NCBI RefSeq assembly: GCF_000969605.1
Contig: NZ_JZUE01000007.1
Location: 186,001 to 250,000 of the forward strand
Direction of reading: 5' to 3'
From: Aquincola tertiaricarbonis
Lineage (GTDB): Bacteria; Pseudomonadota; Gammaproteobacteria; Burkholderiales; Burkholderiaceae_C
Length of the DNA stretch: 64,000 nucleotides
Part shown: positions 9,826 through 19,491 of the stretch, in pieces
Numbering within the stretch: the first letter of the stretch is position 1
Layout of the letters: each line of letters starts with the position of its first letter
Program-made: the position numbers and the translations under genes
Notes under the pieces: generated by a model
Database searches by the model: none
Told to the model about the DNA's origin: nothing
Seen by the model: the letters and a program-made list of their open reading frames with translations, nothing else

Positions 9826-11622
9826 ATGAGCGAACTTGCGACATCCGAGGCCACCCGCTGGCTGGCCGCCTTCGAGGCGGCGCTGTCGGCCGCCGACATC
9901 GACGCCGCCACCGCGCTGTTCGATGACGAGTGCTACTGGCGCGACCTGGTGGCCTTCACCTGGAACATCAAGACGCAGGAAGGCCGCGACGCCATCCGCG
10001 CGATGCTGGAGGCACGGCTGGCCGACACCGCGCCCGCCCACTTCCGCATCGAAGGCGAGGCGAGCGAAGCCGGCGGCGTCATCGAAGCCTGGTTCACCTT
10101 CGAGACCGGCGTGGCCCGCGGCCGCGGCCACCTGCGGCTGAAGAACGGCCGTGCCTGGACGCTGCTCACCACCATGACCGAGCTCAAGGGCTTCGAGGAG
10201 AAGAAGGGCGAGCGCCGCATCGCCGGTGCGGAGCATGGCGCCCAGCCCGGCGGCCGCCAGAGCTGGCTGGAGCGCAAGCAGGCCCGCGAGGCGGCGCTGG
10301 GGTACACGGAGCAGCCGTACGTGGTGATCATCGGCGGCGGCCAGGGCGGCATTGGCCTGGCATCACGCCTGCGCCGGCTCGACGTGCCCACCATCGTGAT
10401 CGAGAAGAACGCTCGGGCCGGCGACTCCTGGCGCAACCGCTACAAGTCGCTGTGCCTGCACGACCCCGTCTGGTACGACCACCTGCCCTACATGCCCTTC
10501 CCCGACGACTGGCCGGTGTTCGCGCCCAAGGACAAGATCGGCGACTGGCTGGAGATGTACACGAAGGTGATGGAGCTCAACTACTGGGGCTCCACCATCG
10601 CGAGGAAGGCGCGCTTCGACGAGGCCACGCAGACCTGGGAAGTGCAGGTGGAGCGCGAGGGCCAGCCGGTGACGCTGCGGCCGAAGCAGCTGGTGTTCGC
10701 GCTGGGCGTCTCGGGCTATGCCAACGTGCCGAAGATCCCTGGCGCCGATACCTTCGAAGGCACGCAGCACCACTCCAGCCAGCACCCCGGCGGCGCAGCC
10801 TGGGCCGGCAAGCACGCGGTGGTGCTGGGCTCCAACAATTCGGCCCACGACATCTGCGCCGACCTGTGGGAAAACGGCGCCGACGTGACGATGATCCAGC
10901 GCTCGTCCACCCACATCGCGCCCTCGGCCTCCTTGATGGAGCTGGCGCTGGGCGGGCTGTATTCCGAGCAGGCGCTGAAGAACGGCATCACCACCGACAT
11001 GGCCGACCTGATCTTCGCCTCGGTGCCGTACAGGATCATGCATACCTTCCACATCCCCGTGTACGAGGAGATGAAGAAGCGCGACGCCGACCTGTATGCG
11101 CGGCTGGAGAAGGCCGGCTTCCTGCTGGACTTCGGCGAGGACGGCTCGGGCCTGTTCATGAAGTACCTGCGCCGCGGCTCGGGCTACTACATCGACGTGG
11201 GCGCGTCCGAACTGGTGGCCGATGGCCGCATCAAGCTGAGGAGCGGCGTCAACATCGAGCGCATCAACCCACGCTCGGTCACGCTGACCGACGGCACCGA
11301 GCTGCCGGCCGACCTGCTGGTCTACGCCACCGGCTATGGCTCGATGAACAACTGGCTGGCCGACCTGGTGTCACCCGAGGTGGCCGACCAGGTGGGCAAG
11401 TGCTGGGGCCTGGGCAGCGACACCACGAAAGACCCCGGCCCGTGGGAAGGCGAGCTGCGCAACATGTGGAAGCCCACCGCGCAGCCGCAGATGTGGTTCC
11501 ACGGCGGCAACCTGCACCAGTCGCGGCACTACTCGCAGTTCCTGGCGCTGCAGCTCAAGGCCCGCATGGAAGGTGTGCCCACCGAGGTGTACGGCCGGGA
11601 GGGGCCGCATCACCGGCGGTAG
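9826..11622 (+). CDS. NTF2-like/flavin-containing monooxygenase fusion protein
   Basis: A 598-residue two-part protein. Residues about 1-130 look like a SnoaL/NTF2-like domain (WLAAFEAALSAADIDAATAL, then WRDLVAFTWNIKTQEG). From about 163 on it is a flavin monooxygenase: FAD motif VIIGGGQGGIG (from 166), an FMO-type FEGTQHHSSQH, NADPH motif VVLGSNNSA (from 333), and a late LLVYATGYG. FMOs use FAD, NADPH and O2 to hydroxylate soft nucleophiles or perform Baeyer-Villiger or decarboxylating reactions; the substrate is not evident. MSELATSE is taken as the start because a TGGAGA ribosome site precedes it. It lies 207 bases after the AcoR-type activator on the same strand and is its likely target. 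Confidence 0.85.
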   Translation: MSELATSEATRWLAAFEAALSAADIDAATALFDDECYWRDLVAFTWNIKTQEGRDAIRAMLEARLADTAPAHFRIEGEASEAGGVIEAWFTFETGVARGRGHLRLKNGRAWTLLTTMTELKGFEEKKGERRIAGAEHGAQPGGRQSWLERKQAREAALGYTEQPYVVIIGGGQGGIGLASRLRRLDVPTIVIEKNARAGDSWRNRYKSLCLHDPVWYDHLPYMPFPDDWPVFAPKDKIGDWLEMYTKVMELNYWGSTIARKARFDEATQTWEVQVEREGQPVTLRPKQLVFALGVSGYANVPKIPGADTFEGTQHHSSQHPGGAAWAGKHAVVLGSNNSAHDICADLWENGADVTMIQRSSTHIAPSASLMELALGGLYSEQALKNGITTDMADLIFASVPYRIMHTFHIPVYEEMKKRDADLYARLEKAGFLLDFGEDGSGLFMKYLRRGSGYYIDVGASELVADGRIKLRSGVNIERINPRSVTLTDGTELPADLLVYATGYGSMNNWLADLVSPEVADQVGKCWGLGSDTTKDPGPWEGELRNMWKPTAQPQMWFHGGNLHQSRHYSQFLALQLKARMEGVPTEVYGREGPHHRR

Positions 11623-11623
11623 G

Positions 11624-12229
11624 TCAGAAGCGTTTGCCGAACCCGACCGAGAACAGCAGCGGGTCGACCTTGAAGCGGCCCAGGTCCGCACCGCCGGCGG
11701 ATACGTCGGTGCGGATCTGCACCTTCTTCACGTCGACGTTGACGAGCCAGCCGTTGCCCACCGGCACGTCGACGCCGGCGCCCAGCGCCAGGCCCCAGCT
11801 GTTGCGGTCGATGTCCACGCCTGCAGGCAGGTCCAGGCTGGAGAAGCGGGTGTAGTTGATGCCCGCGCCCAGGTAGGGCCGGAAGCCGAGGCCGGTGAAG
11901 TGGTACTGAACGCTGAGCGTGGGCGGCAGGTGCTTCAGCGTGCCGATCTTGTCGCCACCGGCGCGCAGGTCGTGCTTCTGCGGATAGGTCAGCACCAGCT
12001 CGGCCGCGATGTTGGGCGTGAAGAAGTAGGTGATGTCGACCTCGGGGAAGGTCTTGTTCTTCAGGCTCAGGTCGAGGCCGGTGCTGTCCTTGTCGGCCGA
12101 GTCGAGGTGCAGCACGCGGCCACGCACGATCCAGTTGCCGGTGTCCTGCGCCTGGGCGGCAGCGGGCACGGCGGCGATCGTGAGGGTGGCAGCGGCGGCG
12201 AGCGCCAGCGCGTTCCAGCGCTTGTTCAT
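11624..12229 (-). CDS. ompW: OmpW family outer membrane protein
   Basis: A 201-residue protein with a Sec signal peptide (MNKRWNALALAAAATLTIAA, cut near AQA) and an eight-stranded beta-barrel pattern. Family marks include GNWIVRGRVLHLDS near the mature start, LPPTLSVQYHF, RPYLGAGINYTRF, and a terminal aromatic residue (GFGKRF) for outer-membrane insertion. OmpW forms a narrow hydrophobic channel and is linked to small hydrophobic molecules and to oxygen and redox stress. Convergent with the monooxygenase gene one base away. The upstream region holds an FNR-type box and a 16-bp palindrome shared with another promoter in this window. Confidence 0.9.
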   Translation of the reverse strand: MNKRWNALALAAAATLTIAAVPAAAQAQDTGNWIVRGRVLHLDSADKDSTGLDLSLKNKTFPEVDITYFFTPNIAAELVLTYPQKHDLRAGGDKIGTLKHLPPTLSVQYHFTGLGFRPYLGAGINYTRFSSLDLPAGVDIDRNSWGLALGAGVDVPVGNGWLVNVDVKKVQIRTDVSAGGADLGRFKVDPLLFSVGFGKRF

Positions 12230-12335
12230 GTGAGCTCCTTGGGTGGTGGTCAGGCCGGGCTTGTGCGGCCCGTGCCTCATTACCCCGCGGGGCTCCCCAT
12301 GCAGATTTGAGCCAGCGCAAGGCCGGCACCGCAGC

Positions 12336-12351
12336 TTGCTGCACTGCAGCG
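12336..12351 (-). promoter_or_regulatory. PhaR-like palindrome upstream of ompW
   Basis: TTGCTGCACTGCAGCG contains the palindrome GCTGCACTGCAGC, which fits the CTGC-N3-GCAG pattern reported for PhaR, the repressor that senses polyhydroxybutyrate. The same 16 bases, in the same orientation relative to the gene, occur upstream of the PhbB-like reductase at 39787-39802. The match is seen; PhaR binding is inference. Confidence 0.45.
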
Positions 12352-12356
12352 CGCGC

Positions 12357-12370
12357 TTGACGCAGGTCAA
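12357..12370 (-). promoter_or_regulatory. FNR/ANR-type box upstream of ompW
   Basis: TTGACGCAGGTCAA on the plus strand fits the FNR consensus TTGAY-N4-RTCAA exactly. It lies about 128 bases upstream of the ompW ATG, and ompW is a known FNR-linked gene in enteric bacteria. No clear -10 box is visible at the class II distance, so the exact promoter is not placed. Confidence 0.6.
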
Positions 12371-12395
12371 GCACGCGGCTGCGGCGGCGTGGCGC

Positions 12396-14421
<2,026 letters not shown>

Positions 14422-14510
14422 GGGGGCGATTGTGGGAGGCCCGCGGCGCGGGTGTCAACGTGTTGCCCCTGCCGCCCACGGCGGCATGCGGGCGGTGATA
14501 GCGTGGCCGC

Positions 14511-15503
14511 ATGAGCCTGCTGTTGTCCGCCCTCGACCAATCCGTTTCCCTTGCCGGCCACGGCGAAGACGCCGCCATCCGCGACACCGTGGGCCTGGCC
14601 ACGCATTGCGAGGCCGAGGGCTACCACCGCTTCTGGCTCAGCGAGCACCATGCGCTGCCCACCATCATCGGCACCGCGCCCGAGGTGCTGATGGCCGCGG
14701 TGGCGGCCACCACGCAGCGCATCCGCATCGGCAGCGCGGGCGTGATGCTGCCGCACTACTCGGCCTTCAAGGTGGCCGAGCAGTTCCGCGTGCTGGAGGC
14801 GCTGGCCCCGGGCCGCATCGACCTGGGCGTGGGCCGCGCGCCCGGTGGCGACATGCGCACCGCGATGGCCCTCAATCCCAACGCCCATCATGCGGCCGAG
14901 CACTTCCCGCAGCAGGTGCGCGACCTGCAGGCCTGGACGGCCGGCCTGCCGCACAACGGCATCACCGCCCACCCGCGCGGCCCACATGCGCCGCAGGTGT
15001 GGATCCTGGGCAGCAGCGACTACGGCGCGCAGCTGGCGGCGCACTTCGGCCTGCCCTATGCCTTTGCCTACTTCTTCATGGACGGCCAGGGCGTGGAGCA
15101 GGCGCTGCGCCTGTACCGTGAGCTCTACCAACCCAGCGAACGCCATCCCGTGCCGCTGCCCACCATCTGCGTGTGGGCGCTGGCCGCGGACACCGAGGAA
15201 GAAGCCCGCCACCATGCGCTGAGCCGCGAGCGCTGGCGCGTGGACCGCGCGCGAGGCGTGCTGGGCCCGCTGCAACCGCCCGACGCCGTCGCCGCGCGCG
15301 GCTTCACCGAGGCCGAGATGGCCACGGTGGCGCCGATGCGCCGCAAGGCCTTCGTGGGCACCGGCGCGCAGGTGGCGGCGATGCTCAAGGACATCGCCGA
15401 GGAACTGCAGCTCGGCGAGATCGTCATCAACACCTGGGCCCACGACCCGCTGGTGCGCCGGCGCTCCTATTCGCTCATCGCCAAGGCGATGCGCGAAGGC
15501 TGA
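14511..15503 (+). CDS. LLM-class flavin-dependent oxidoreductase (luciferase-like)
   Basis: A 330-residue protein of the bacterial luciferase superfamily, MsnO8-like. It has the opening SLLLSALDQS, FWLSEHHALPTIIGTAPEVL, RIRIGSAGVMLPHYSAFKVA, and GRIDLGVGRAPGGD, typical of the FMN-binding TIM barrel. These enzymes use reduced flavin and O2 on unknown substrates. It is divergent from thiC (the TPP leader lies between) and convergent with the metallo-hydrolase gene, with only four bases between stops. Confidence 0.88.
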   Translation: MSLLLSALDQSVSLAGHGEDAAIRDTVGLATHCEAEGYHRFWLSEHHALPTIIGTAPEVLMAAVAATTQRIRIGSAGVMLPHYSAFKVAEQFRVLEALAPGRIDLGVGRAPGGDMRTAMALNPNAHHAAEHFPQQVRDLQAWTAGLPHNGITAHPRGPHAPQVWILGSSDYGAQLAAHFGLPYAFAYFFMDGQGVEQALRLYRELYQPSERHPVPLPTICVWALAADTEEEARHHALSRERWRVDRARGVLGPLQPPDAVAARGFTEAEMATVAPMRRKAFVGTGAQVAAMLKDIAEELQLGEIVINTWAHDPLVRRRSYSLIAKAMREG

Positions 15504-15507
15504 TGCC

Positions 15508-16470
15508 TTACTTGTACGGCACGTAGTCGATCGGCACGAAGCGGTATCCACCCGCCTCGGGCCGCAGCCGGCCAATGCCCGGGAAGGGCAGATGCCCCGC
15601 GGCCACGAGGTAGCCGCCCTTGGCCGCGTCGGCATACGCATTACGGCGTTCGCCCATCGCCGCCTTGCTGTCGGTGTCGAACTGGATGGTGACGCTGGGC
15701 TGCGCGAACTGCACCGCCGACACATGCATCAGGTCGCCCCACAGCACCAGCTTCTGGCCCCTGGATTCGACGGCATAGACGCTGTGACCCGGCGTATGGC
15801 CATAGGCACGCAGCGCCCGGACGCCCGGCACCAGCTCGGTGTTGCCGTCGAAGGTCTTGAGTGCGCCTGCATCGGCGTACGGCTTGGCGGCGGCCATCGC
15901 GCCCTGGAAGAAGCCCTGCGCTTCCTTGGGCGCCTTGGCCATCTCCGCCTCGCTCAGCCAGTAGGCCGCGTCGCGCTGGTCCACGTGCAACGTGGCATTC
16001 GGAAAGGCCCGCTGGCCGGCGGCCATGGCACCGCCCACGTGGTCGGGATGCAGGTGGGTGATGAGCACCGCGTCCACCTGCTCGGGCTGGTAGCCGGCGG
16101 CCTTCAGGTTGGCCATCAGCTGGCCCAGCGACGGGCCGAACAGCCCAGCCGCGCCCGCGTCGATCAACACCAGCTGGCTGCCGGTGTTGATCAGGTAGCC
16201 GTTGACCGAGGTGCGCAGCGGATTGCTGGCAAAGGACTGCTTCATCAGCTTGTCCACCTGCGCCGGCTTGACGTTGGTGAGGAGCTGCTTGACGTCCAGG
16301 TCGATCGCGCCGTCGAACAGCGCGGTCACCTCGAAGTCGCCCAGCGCCATGCGGTAGAAGCCCGGTGCCTGGGTGCCCACCTGCGGCGCGGCGGCCTGGG
16401 CGGCGGTCGCGGCCAGCAGGCTGAGGCCTAAGGCGGCCTGACCGAGACGTTGACGGAATGCCTTGTTCAT
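15508..16470 (-). CDS. Periplasmic MBL-fold metallo-hydrolase
   Basis: A 320-residue protein with a Sec signal peptide (LGLSLLAATAAQA, cut near residue 27), then a metallo-beta-lactamase domain. The metal-binding motif is HLHPDH, with further ligands in GHTPGHS, LWGDLMH and AAGHLPFPG. It resembles the secreted hydrolases often annotated as lactonase or beta-lactamase-like. The substrate is unknown. It lies 39 bases after metW on the same strand, so it could be cotranscribed with metX-metW. Its ribosome site sits in the 3' arm of a small hairpin (separate entry). Confidence 0.88.
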   Translation of the reverse strand: MNKAFRQRLGQAALGLSLLAATAAQAAAPQVGTQAPGFYRMALGDFEVTALFDGAIDLDVKQLLTNVKPAQVDKLMKQSFASNPLRTSVNGYLINTGSQLVLIDAGAAGLFGPSLGQLMANLKAAGYQPEQVDAVLITHLHPDHVGGAMAAGQRAFPNATLHVDQRDAAYWLSEAEMAKAPKEAQGFFQGAMAAAKPYADAGALKTFDGNTELVPGVRALRAYGHTPGHSVYAVESRGQKLVLWGDLMHVSAVQFAQPSVTIQFDTDSKAAMGERRNAYADAAKGGYLVAAGHLPFPGIGRLRPEAGGYRFVPIDYVPYK

Positions 16471-16475
16471 CGTTT

Positions 16476-16499
16476 CCTCCTGTGCAAAGGCGCAGGAGG
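16476..16499 (-). promoter_or_regulatory. Hairpin that can occlude the ribosome site of the metallo-hydrolase gene
   Basis: On the transcript, CCTCCTG and CAGGAGG form a 7-bp stem with a 10-base loop. The 3' arm is the Shine-Dalgarno itself (CAGGAGG, five bases before the ATG). The stem therefore competes directly with ribosome binding, or could act as an RNA-level switch. Confidence 0.5.
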
Positions 16500-16509
16500 T
16501 TACGACGAG

Positions 16510-17094
16510 TCAGGCCCGTTCGAACTTGAACACCGCCACGCTGGCCAGCAGGTTGGGCAGCCGGCGCACCGGCCGGCCGTGCTGGATGCCGAAGCTCTCG
16601 ATCACCGACAGCCCGTTCTTGCGCGCCAGCACTTCGAAGTCGGCATAGGTGCCCACGCGGATGTTGGGCGTGTCGTACCACTCGTAAGGCAGCACCCGCG
16701 TCACCGGCATGCGGCCCGAGGCCACGCGGATGCGGTTGGGCCAGTGCGCGAAGTTGGGGAAGCTGACGATGCCGATGCGGCCCACGCGCGCGGTTTCCTG
16801 CAGCATCTTCTCGGTATTGCGCAGGTGCTGCAGGGTGTCCAGCTGCAGCACCACGTCGAAGGACTGGTCCTCGAACAGCGCCAGGCCCTCTTCCAGGTTG
16901 AGCTGCAGCACCTTCACGTCGCGGCGGATGCAGGCCGCGACCTTGGCATCGTCGATCTCCACGCCGAAGCCGCGGCACTGCCGATGCTCGCGCAGGTGCG
17001 CCAGCAGTGCGCCGTCGCCGCAGCCCAGGTCGAGCACGCGACTGCCGACCGGCACCAGCGACGCTATCGTCTCCATGTCCGCCCTGTCACTCAT
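16510..17094 (-). CDS. metW: Methionine biosynthesis protein MetW
   Basis: A 194-residue SAM-binding protein with a class I methyltransferase fold: [15 protein letters not shown] (about 20-34), GFGVEIDD, then [10 protein letters not shown]. MetW pairs with MetX in many proteobacteria and is reported as a partner of MetX in methionine synthesis. The ATG overlaps the metX stop (ATGA), so the two are translationally coupled. Both should fall under the SAM-II-type leader upstream of metX. Confidence 0.94.
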   Translation of the reverse strand: MSDRADMETIASLVPVGSRVLDLGCGDGALLAHLREHRQCRGFGVEIDDAKVAACIRRDVKVLQLNLEEGLALFEDQSFDVVLQLDTLQHLRNTEKMLQETARVGRIGIVSFPNFAHWPNRIRVASGRMPVTRVLPYEWYDTPNIRVGTYADFEVLARKNGLSVIESFGIQHGRPVRRLPNLLASVAVFKFERA

Positions 17095-18233
17095 GCCGCG
17101 AACTCCTTGGCCACGTTGGCGAAGTAGGCGCGCAGCACGGCGTGGTAGCGCGGGTCTTCCAGCAGGAAGGCGTCGTGGCCGTGCGGGGCGTCGATCTCGG
17201 CGTAGCTGACGTCGCGCTGGTTGTCGACCAGGGCCTTGACGATCTCGCGCGAGCGGGCCGGCGAGAAGCGCCAGTCGGTGGTGAAGCTCACCAGCATGAA
17301 CTTGGCCTGCGCGGCGGCGAAGGCGCGCGTCAGGTCGCCGCCATGCGCGAGCGCGGGATCGAAGTAGTCCAGCGCGCGGGTGATCAGCAGGTAGGTGTTG
17401 GCATCGAAGTACTCGCTGAACTTCTCGCCCTGGTAGCGCAGGTAGCTCTCGATCTGGAACTCGATGTCCTGCGTGCTGTAGCCGAGCTCGGCGGCGCGCA
17501 GGCTGCGGCCGAACTTGGCTTCCATCGAGTCGTCCGACAGGTAGGTGATGTGGCCGATCATGCGGGCCACGCGCAGGCCGCGGGCCGGCACCAAGCCATG
17601 GGCGTAGAAATGGCCGCCGTGGAAGTCGGGGTCGGTGACGATGGCCCGCCGCGCCACCTCGTTGAAGGCGATGTTCTGCGCCGACAGGTTGGGCGCGGTG
17701 GCCACCGCCACGCAGTGCCGCAGCCGCTGCGGATGGCGCAGCGACCAGCTCAGCGCCTGCATGCCGCCCAGGCTGCCGCCCAGCACCGCGGCCAGCTGGG
17801 TGATGCCCAGGCGGTCGAGCAAACGGGCCTGCGCGTCCACCCAGTCTTCCACCGTCATCACCGGGAAGTCGGCGCCATAGGGCCGGCCGCCGGCGGCGGG
17901 GTCGGGGTTGGCATGCATCGGGCCGGTGGAGCCGAAGCACGAGCCCGGGTTGTTGATGCCGATGACGAAGAAGCGGTCGGTGTCCAGCGGCTTGCCGGGG
18001 CCCACCAGGTTGTCCCACCAGCCTTCGCTGCGGTCCTGGCCTTCGTAGGTGCCCGCCACGTGGTGCGAGGCATTGAGTGCATGGCACACCAGCACCGCGT
18101 TGCTGCGGTCGGCGTTCAGCGTGCCGTAGGTTTCATAGACCAGCGTGTAGTCGGCGAGCTTCGCGCCGCTCTTGAGCGGCAGCGGCTCGGCGAACTGCAT
18201 GCGCTGCGGTGTGACGTGTCCAAGGGATGCCAT
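17091..18233 (-). CDS. metX: Homoserine O-acyltransferase MetX
   Basis: Acylates homoserine, the first committed step of methionine synthesis. The 380-residue alpha/beta hydrolase has the nucleophile motif [10 protein letters not shown] (Ser154), Asp320 in SFTTDWRF and His353 in APHGHDAF. Conserved [13 protein letters not shown] and GPMHANP are also present. The acyl donor (acetyl- or succinyl-CoA) cannot be settled by eye. I chose the ATG giving [10 protein letters not shown] because homologues start there; that start lacks a good Shine-Dalgarno. In-frame upstream starts exist at 18281 (ATG) and 18269 (GTG), beside a GAGGG sequence inside the riboswitch. Overlaps metW by ATGA. Confidence 0.93.
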   Translation of the reverse strand: MASLGHVTPQRMQFAEPLPLKSGAKLADYTLVYETYGTLNADRSNAVLVCHALNASHHVAGTYEGQDRSEGWWDNLVGPGKPLDTDRFFVIGINNPGSCFGSTGPMHANPDPAAGGRPYGADFPVMTVEDWVDAQARLLDRLGITQLAAVLGGSLGGMQALSWSLRHPQRLRHCVAVATAPNLSAQNIAFNEVARRAIVTDPDFHGGHFYAHGLVPARGLRVARMIGHITYLSDDSMEAKFGRSLRAAELGYSTQDIEFQIESYLRYQGEKFSEYFDANTYLLITRALDYFDPALAHGGDLTRAFAAAQAKFMLVSFTTDWRFSPARSREIVKALVDNQRDVSYAEIDAPHGHDAFLLEDPRYHAVLRAYFANVAKEFAA

Positions 18234-18273
18234 CAACAAAGAACCCGGTGCCGCCAAAGAAGCGGACACCGGG
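18234..18273 (-). terminator. Terminator-like hairpin in the metX leader
   Basis: On the minus strand CCCGGTGTCCGC and GCGGCACCGGG pair over 11 bp with one bulge and a 7-base loop, followed at once by TTCTTTGTT. This looks like an intrinsic terminator between the SAM-II-type aptamer and the metX ATG, a plausible expression platform. If metX really starts upstream at 18281 or 18269, the hairpin would be coding instead. Confidence 0.5.
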
Positions 18274-18281
18274 CCGGGCAT

Positions 18282-18335
18282 CCCTCTTTAGCAGTATTTG
18301 TTGAGCGCCCGCAATCTGAGAAGCAAATCGGCGCT
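18282..18335 (-). ncRNA. SAM-II-type riboswitch upstream of metX
   Basis: Read on the minus strand, this 54-base element has the SAM-II architecture. P1 is AGCGCC with GGCGCT. The loop starts GATTT and ends ATTGC. The 3' tail, CAAATACTGCTAAAGAGGG, resembles the known AUAAAUGUAGCUAAAAAGGG tail. CTC in the loop can pair with GAG in the tail as a pseudoknot. Size agrees with the minimal 52-nt SAM-II aptamer, and metX is a classic SAM-II target. It starts 16 bases after the DHH gene's stop, so the promoter must lie within that gene or upstream. Confidence 0.75.
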
Positions 18336-18351
18336 GGGCTTTGGAGTGTAC

Positions 18352-19284
18352 TCAACCGTCCTGGTTGATGCGCTCGATCAGCTCGCCCAGCACCTTCTCC
18401 GCCTGGTCGTTCTCGACCTGGCACGTGCCGGCCGCATGGTGGCCGCCGCCGCCGTACTGCAGCATCAGCGCGCCCACGTCGGTCTTGCTGCTGCGGTCGA
18501 GGATGCTCTTGCCGGTGGCGAATACCGTGTTGCGCTGCTGCACGCCCCACATCACGTGGATGGAGATGTTCGTCTGCGGGAACAGCGCGTAGATCATGAA
18601 GCGGTTGGCCGCGAAGATGGTTTCCTCGTGCCGCAGGTCCAGTACCACCAGGTTGCCGTGCACCGTGGCGCAACGGGTGATCTGCTCCTTGGCGCGCTCC
18701 GCATGCTCGAAGTACAGCTCCACCCGCTCCTTCACGTCGGGCAGGCCCAGGATGTCGTTGATGCCGTGGTTACGGCAGTAGGCGATCAGGTCCATCATCA
18801 GCGCGTAGTTGCTGATGCGGAAGTTGCGGAAGCGGCCCAGCCCGGTGCGCGCGTCCATCAGGTAGTTCAGCAGCACCCAGCCGCTGGGGTTCAGGATCTC
18901 GTCGCGGCTGAACTGGGCGGCGTCGGCCTTGTCCACCGCGGCCATCATGTCGGGCGCGATCGTCGGGAAGCGTGCCGCGCCGCCGAAATGGTCGTACACC
19001 ACGCGGGCGGCCGAGGGTGCCTTGGCATCGATCACGTGGTTGGGCCGCTCGCCGGTGTTGCGCAGGGTTTCCGACGCATGGTGGTCGAAAGCCATGTGCA
19101 CGCCCGGCACGTAGGGCAGGTTGGTGGTGATGTCGCGCGCCGTCACTTCCACCTTGCCGTCCTGCATGTCCTTCGGGTGCACGAACTTGATCTCGTCGAT
19201 CATCTTCAGCTCGTTCAGCAGCACGGCGCAAACCAGGCCGTCGAAGTCGCTGCGGGTGATGAGGCGGTAGGTGGGCTGGGTCAT
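18352..19284 (-). CDS. DHH-family phosphoesterase (exopolyphosphatase-like)
   Basis: A 310-residue cytoplasmic protein with the DHH superfamily motifs: ITRSDFDGLVCAVLL near the N-terminus, VHMAFDHHAS, and a C-terminal DHHA1-like GGGGHHAAGTCQV. Relatives are labelled exopolyphosphatase or nanoRNase-like, hydrolysing phosphoester or phosphoanhydride bonds with Mn. The substrate is not known for this type. The start MTQPTYRL is preferred because family similarity begins there; the longer frame upstream crosses into the promoter region. It precedes the metX leader on the same strand. Confidence 0.82.
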   Translation of the reverse strand: MTQPTYRLITRSDFDGLVCAVLLNELKMIDEIKFVHPKDMQDGKVEVTARDITTNLPYVPGVHMAFDHHASETLRNTGERPNHVIDAKAPSAARVVYDHFGGAARFPTIAPDMMAAVDKADAAQFSRDEILNPSGWVLLNYLMDARTGLGRFRNFRISNYALMMDLIAYCRNHGINDILGLPDVKERVELYFEHAERAKEQITRCATVHGNLVVLDLRHEETIFAANRFMIYALFPQTNISIHVMWGVQQRNTVFATGKSILDRSSKTDVGALMLQYGGGGHHAAGTCQVENDQAEKVLGELIERINQDG

Positions 19285-19434
19285 GGTGGCTTTCGGTGTT
19301 CGGATGGCGTGGCCGGATTTCGGCAGGGCCGGCGCCGACTGAAGCGCGCCACAGTGTCGAGATCCTTTACACGCCACGTGAACAGCGCCGCCGAAATCGA
19401 GCCAAGTGCTTGATTTCATTGAGGATCACCAAGG

Positions 19435-19450
19435 TGGCACGGTGTCTGCT
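19435..19450 (+). promoter_or_regulatory. Sigma-54 promoter of the PEP-CTERM gene
   Basis: TGGCACGGTGTCTGCT matches the -24/-12 consensus TGGCACG-N4-TTGCW at all but one position (CTGC for TTGC). The -12 GC is 43 bases before the ATG. PEP-CTERM genes in exosortase-bearing betaproteobacteria are known targets of RpoN with the PrsK/PrsR two-component pair. Confidence 0.8.
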
Positions 19451-19491
19451 TTAAAGGCTCGCAACAGCTTTCACCCCACGGGAGTCCACAC

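Noticed and set aside
19354-19380. GTGT...ACAC and CACGTG as activator sites upstream of the PEP-CTERM promoter
   Set aside because: Short palindromic words at this GC content occur by chance; I do not know a PrsR consensus to compare.
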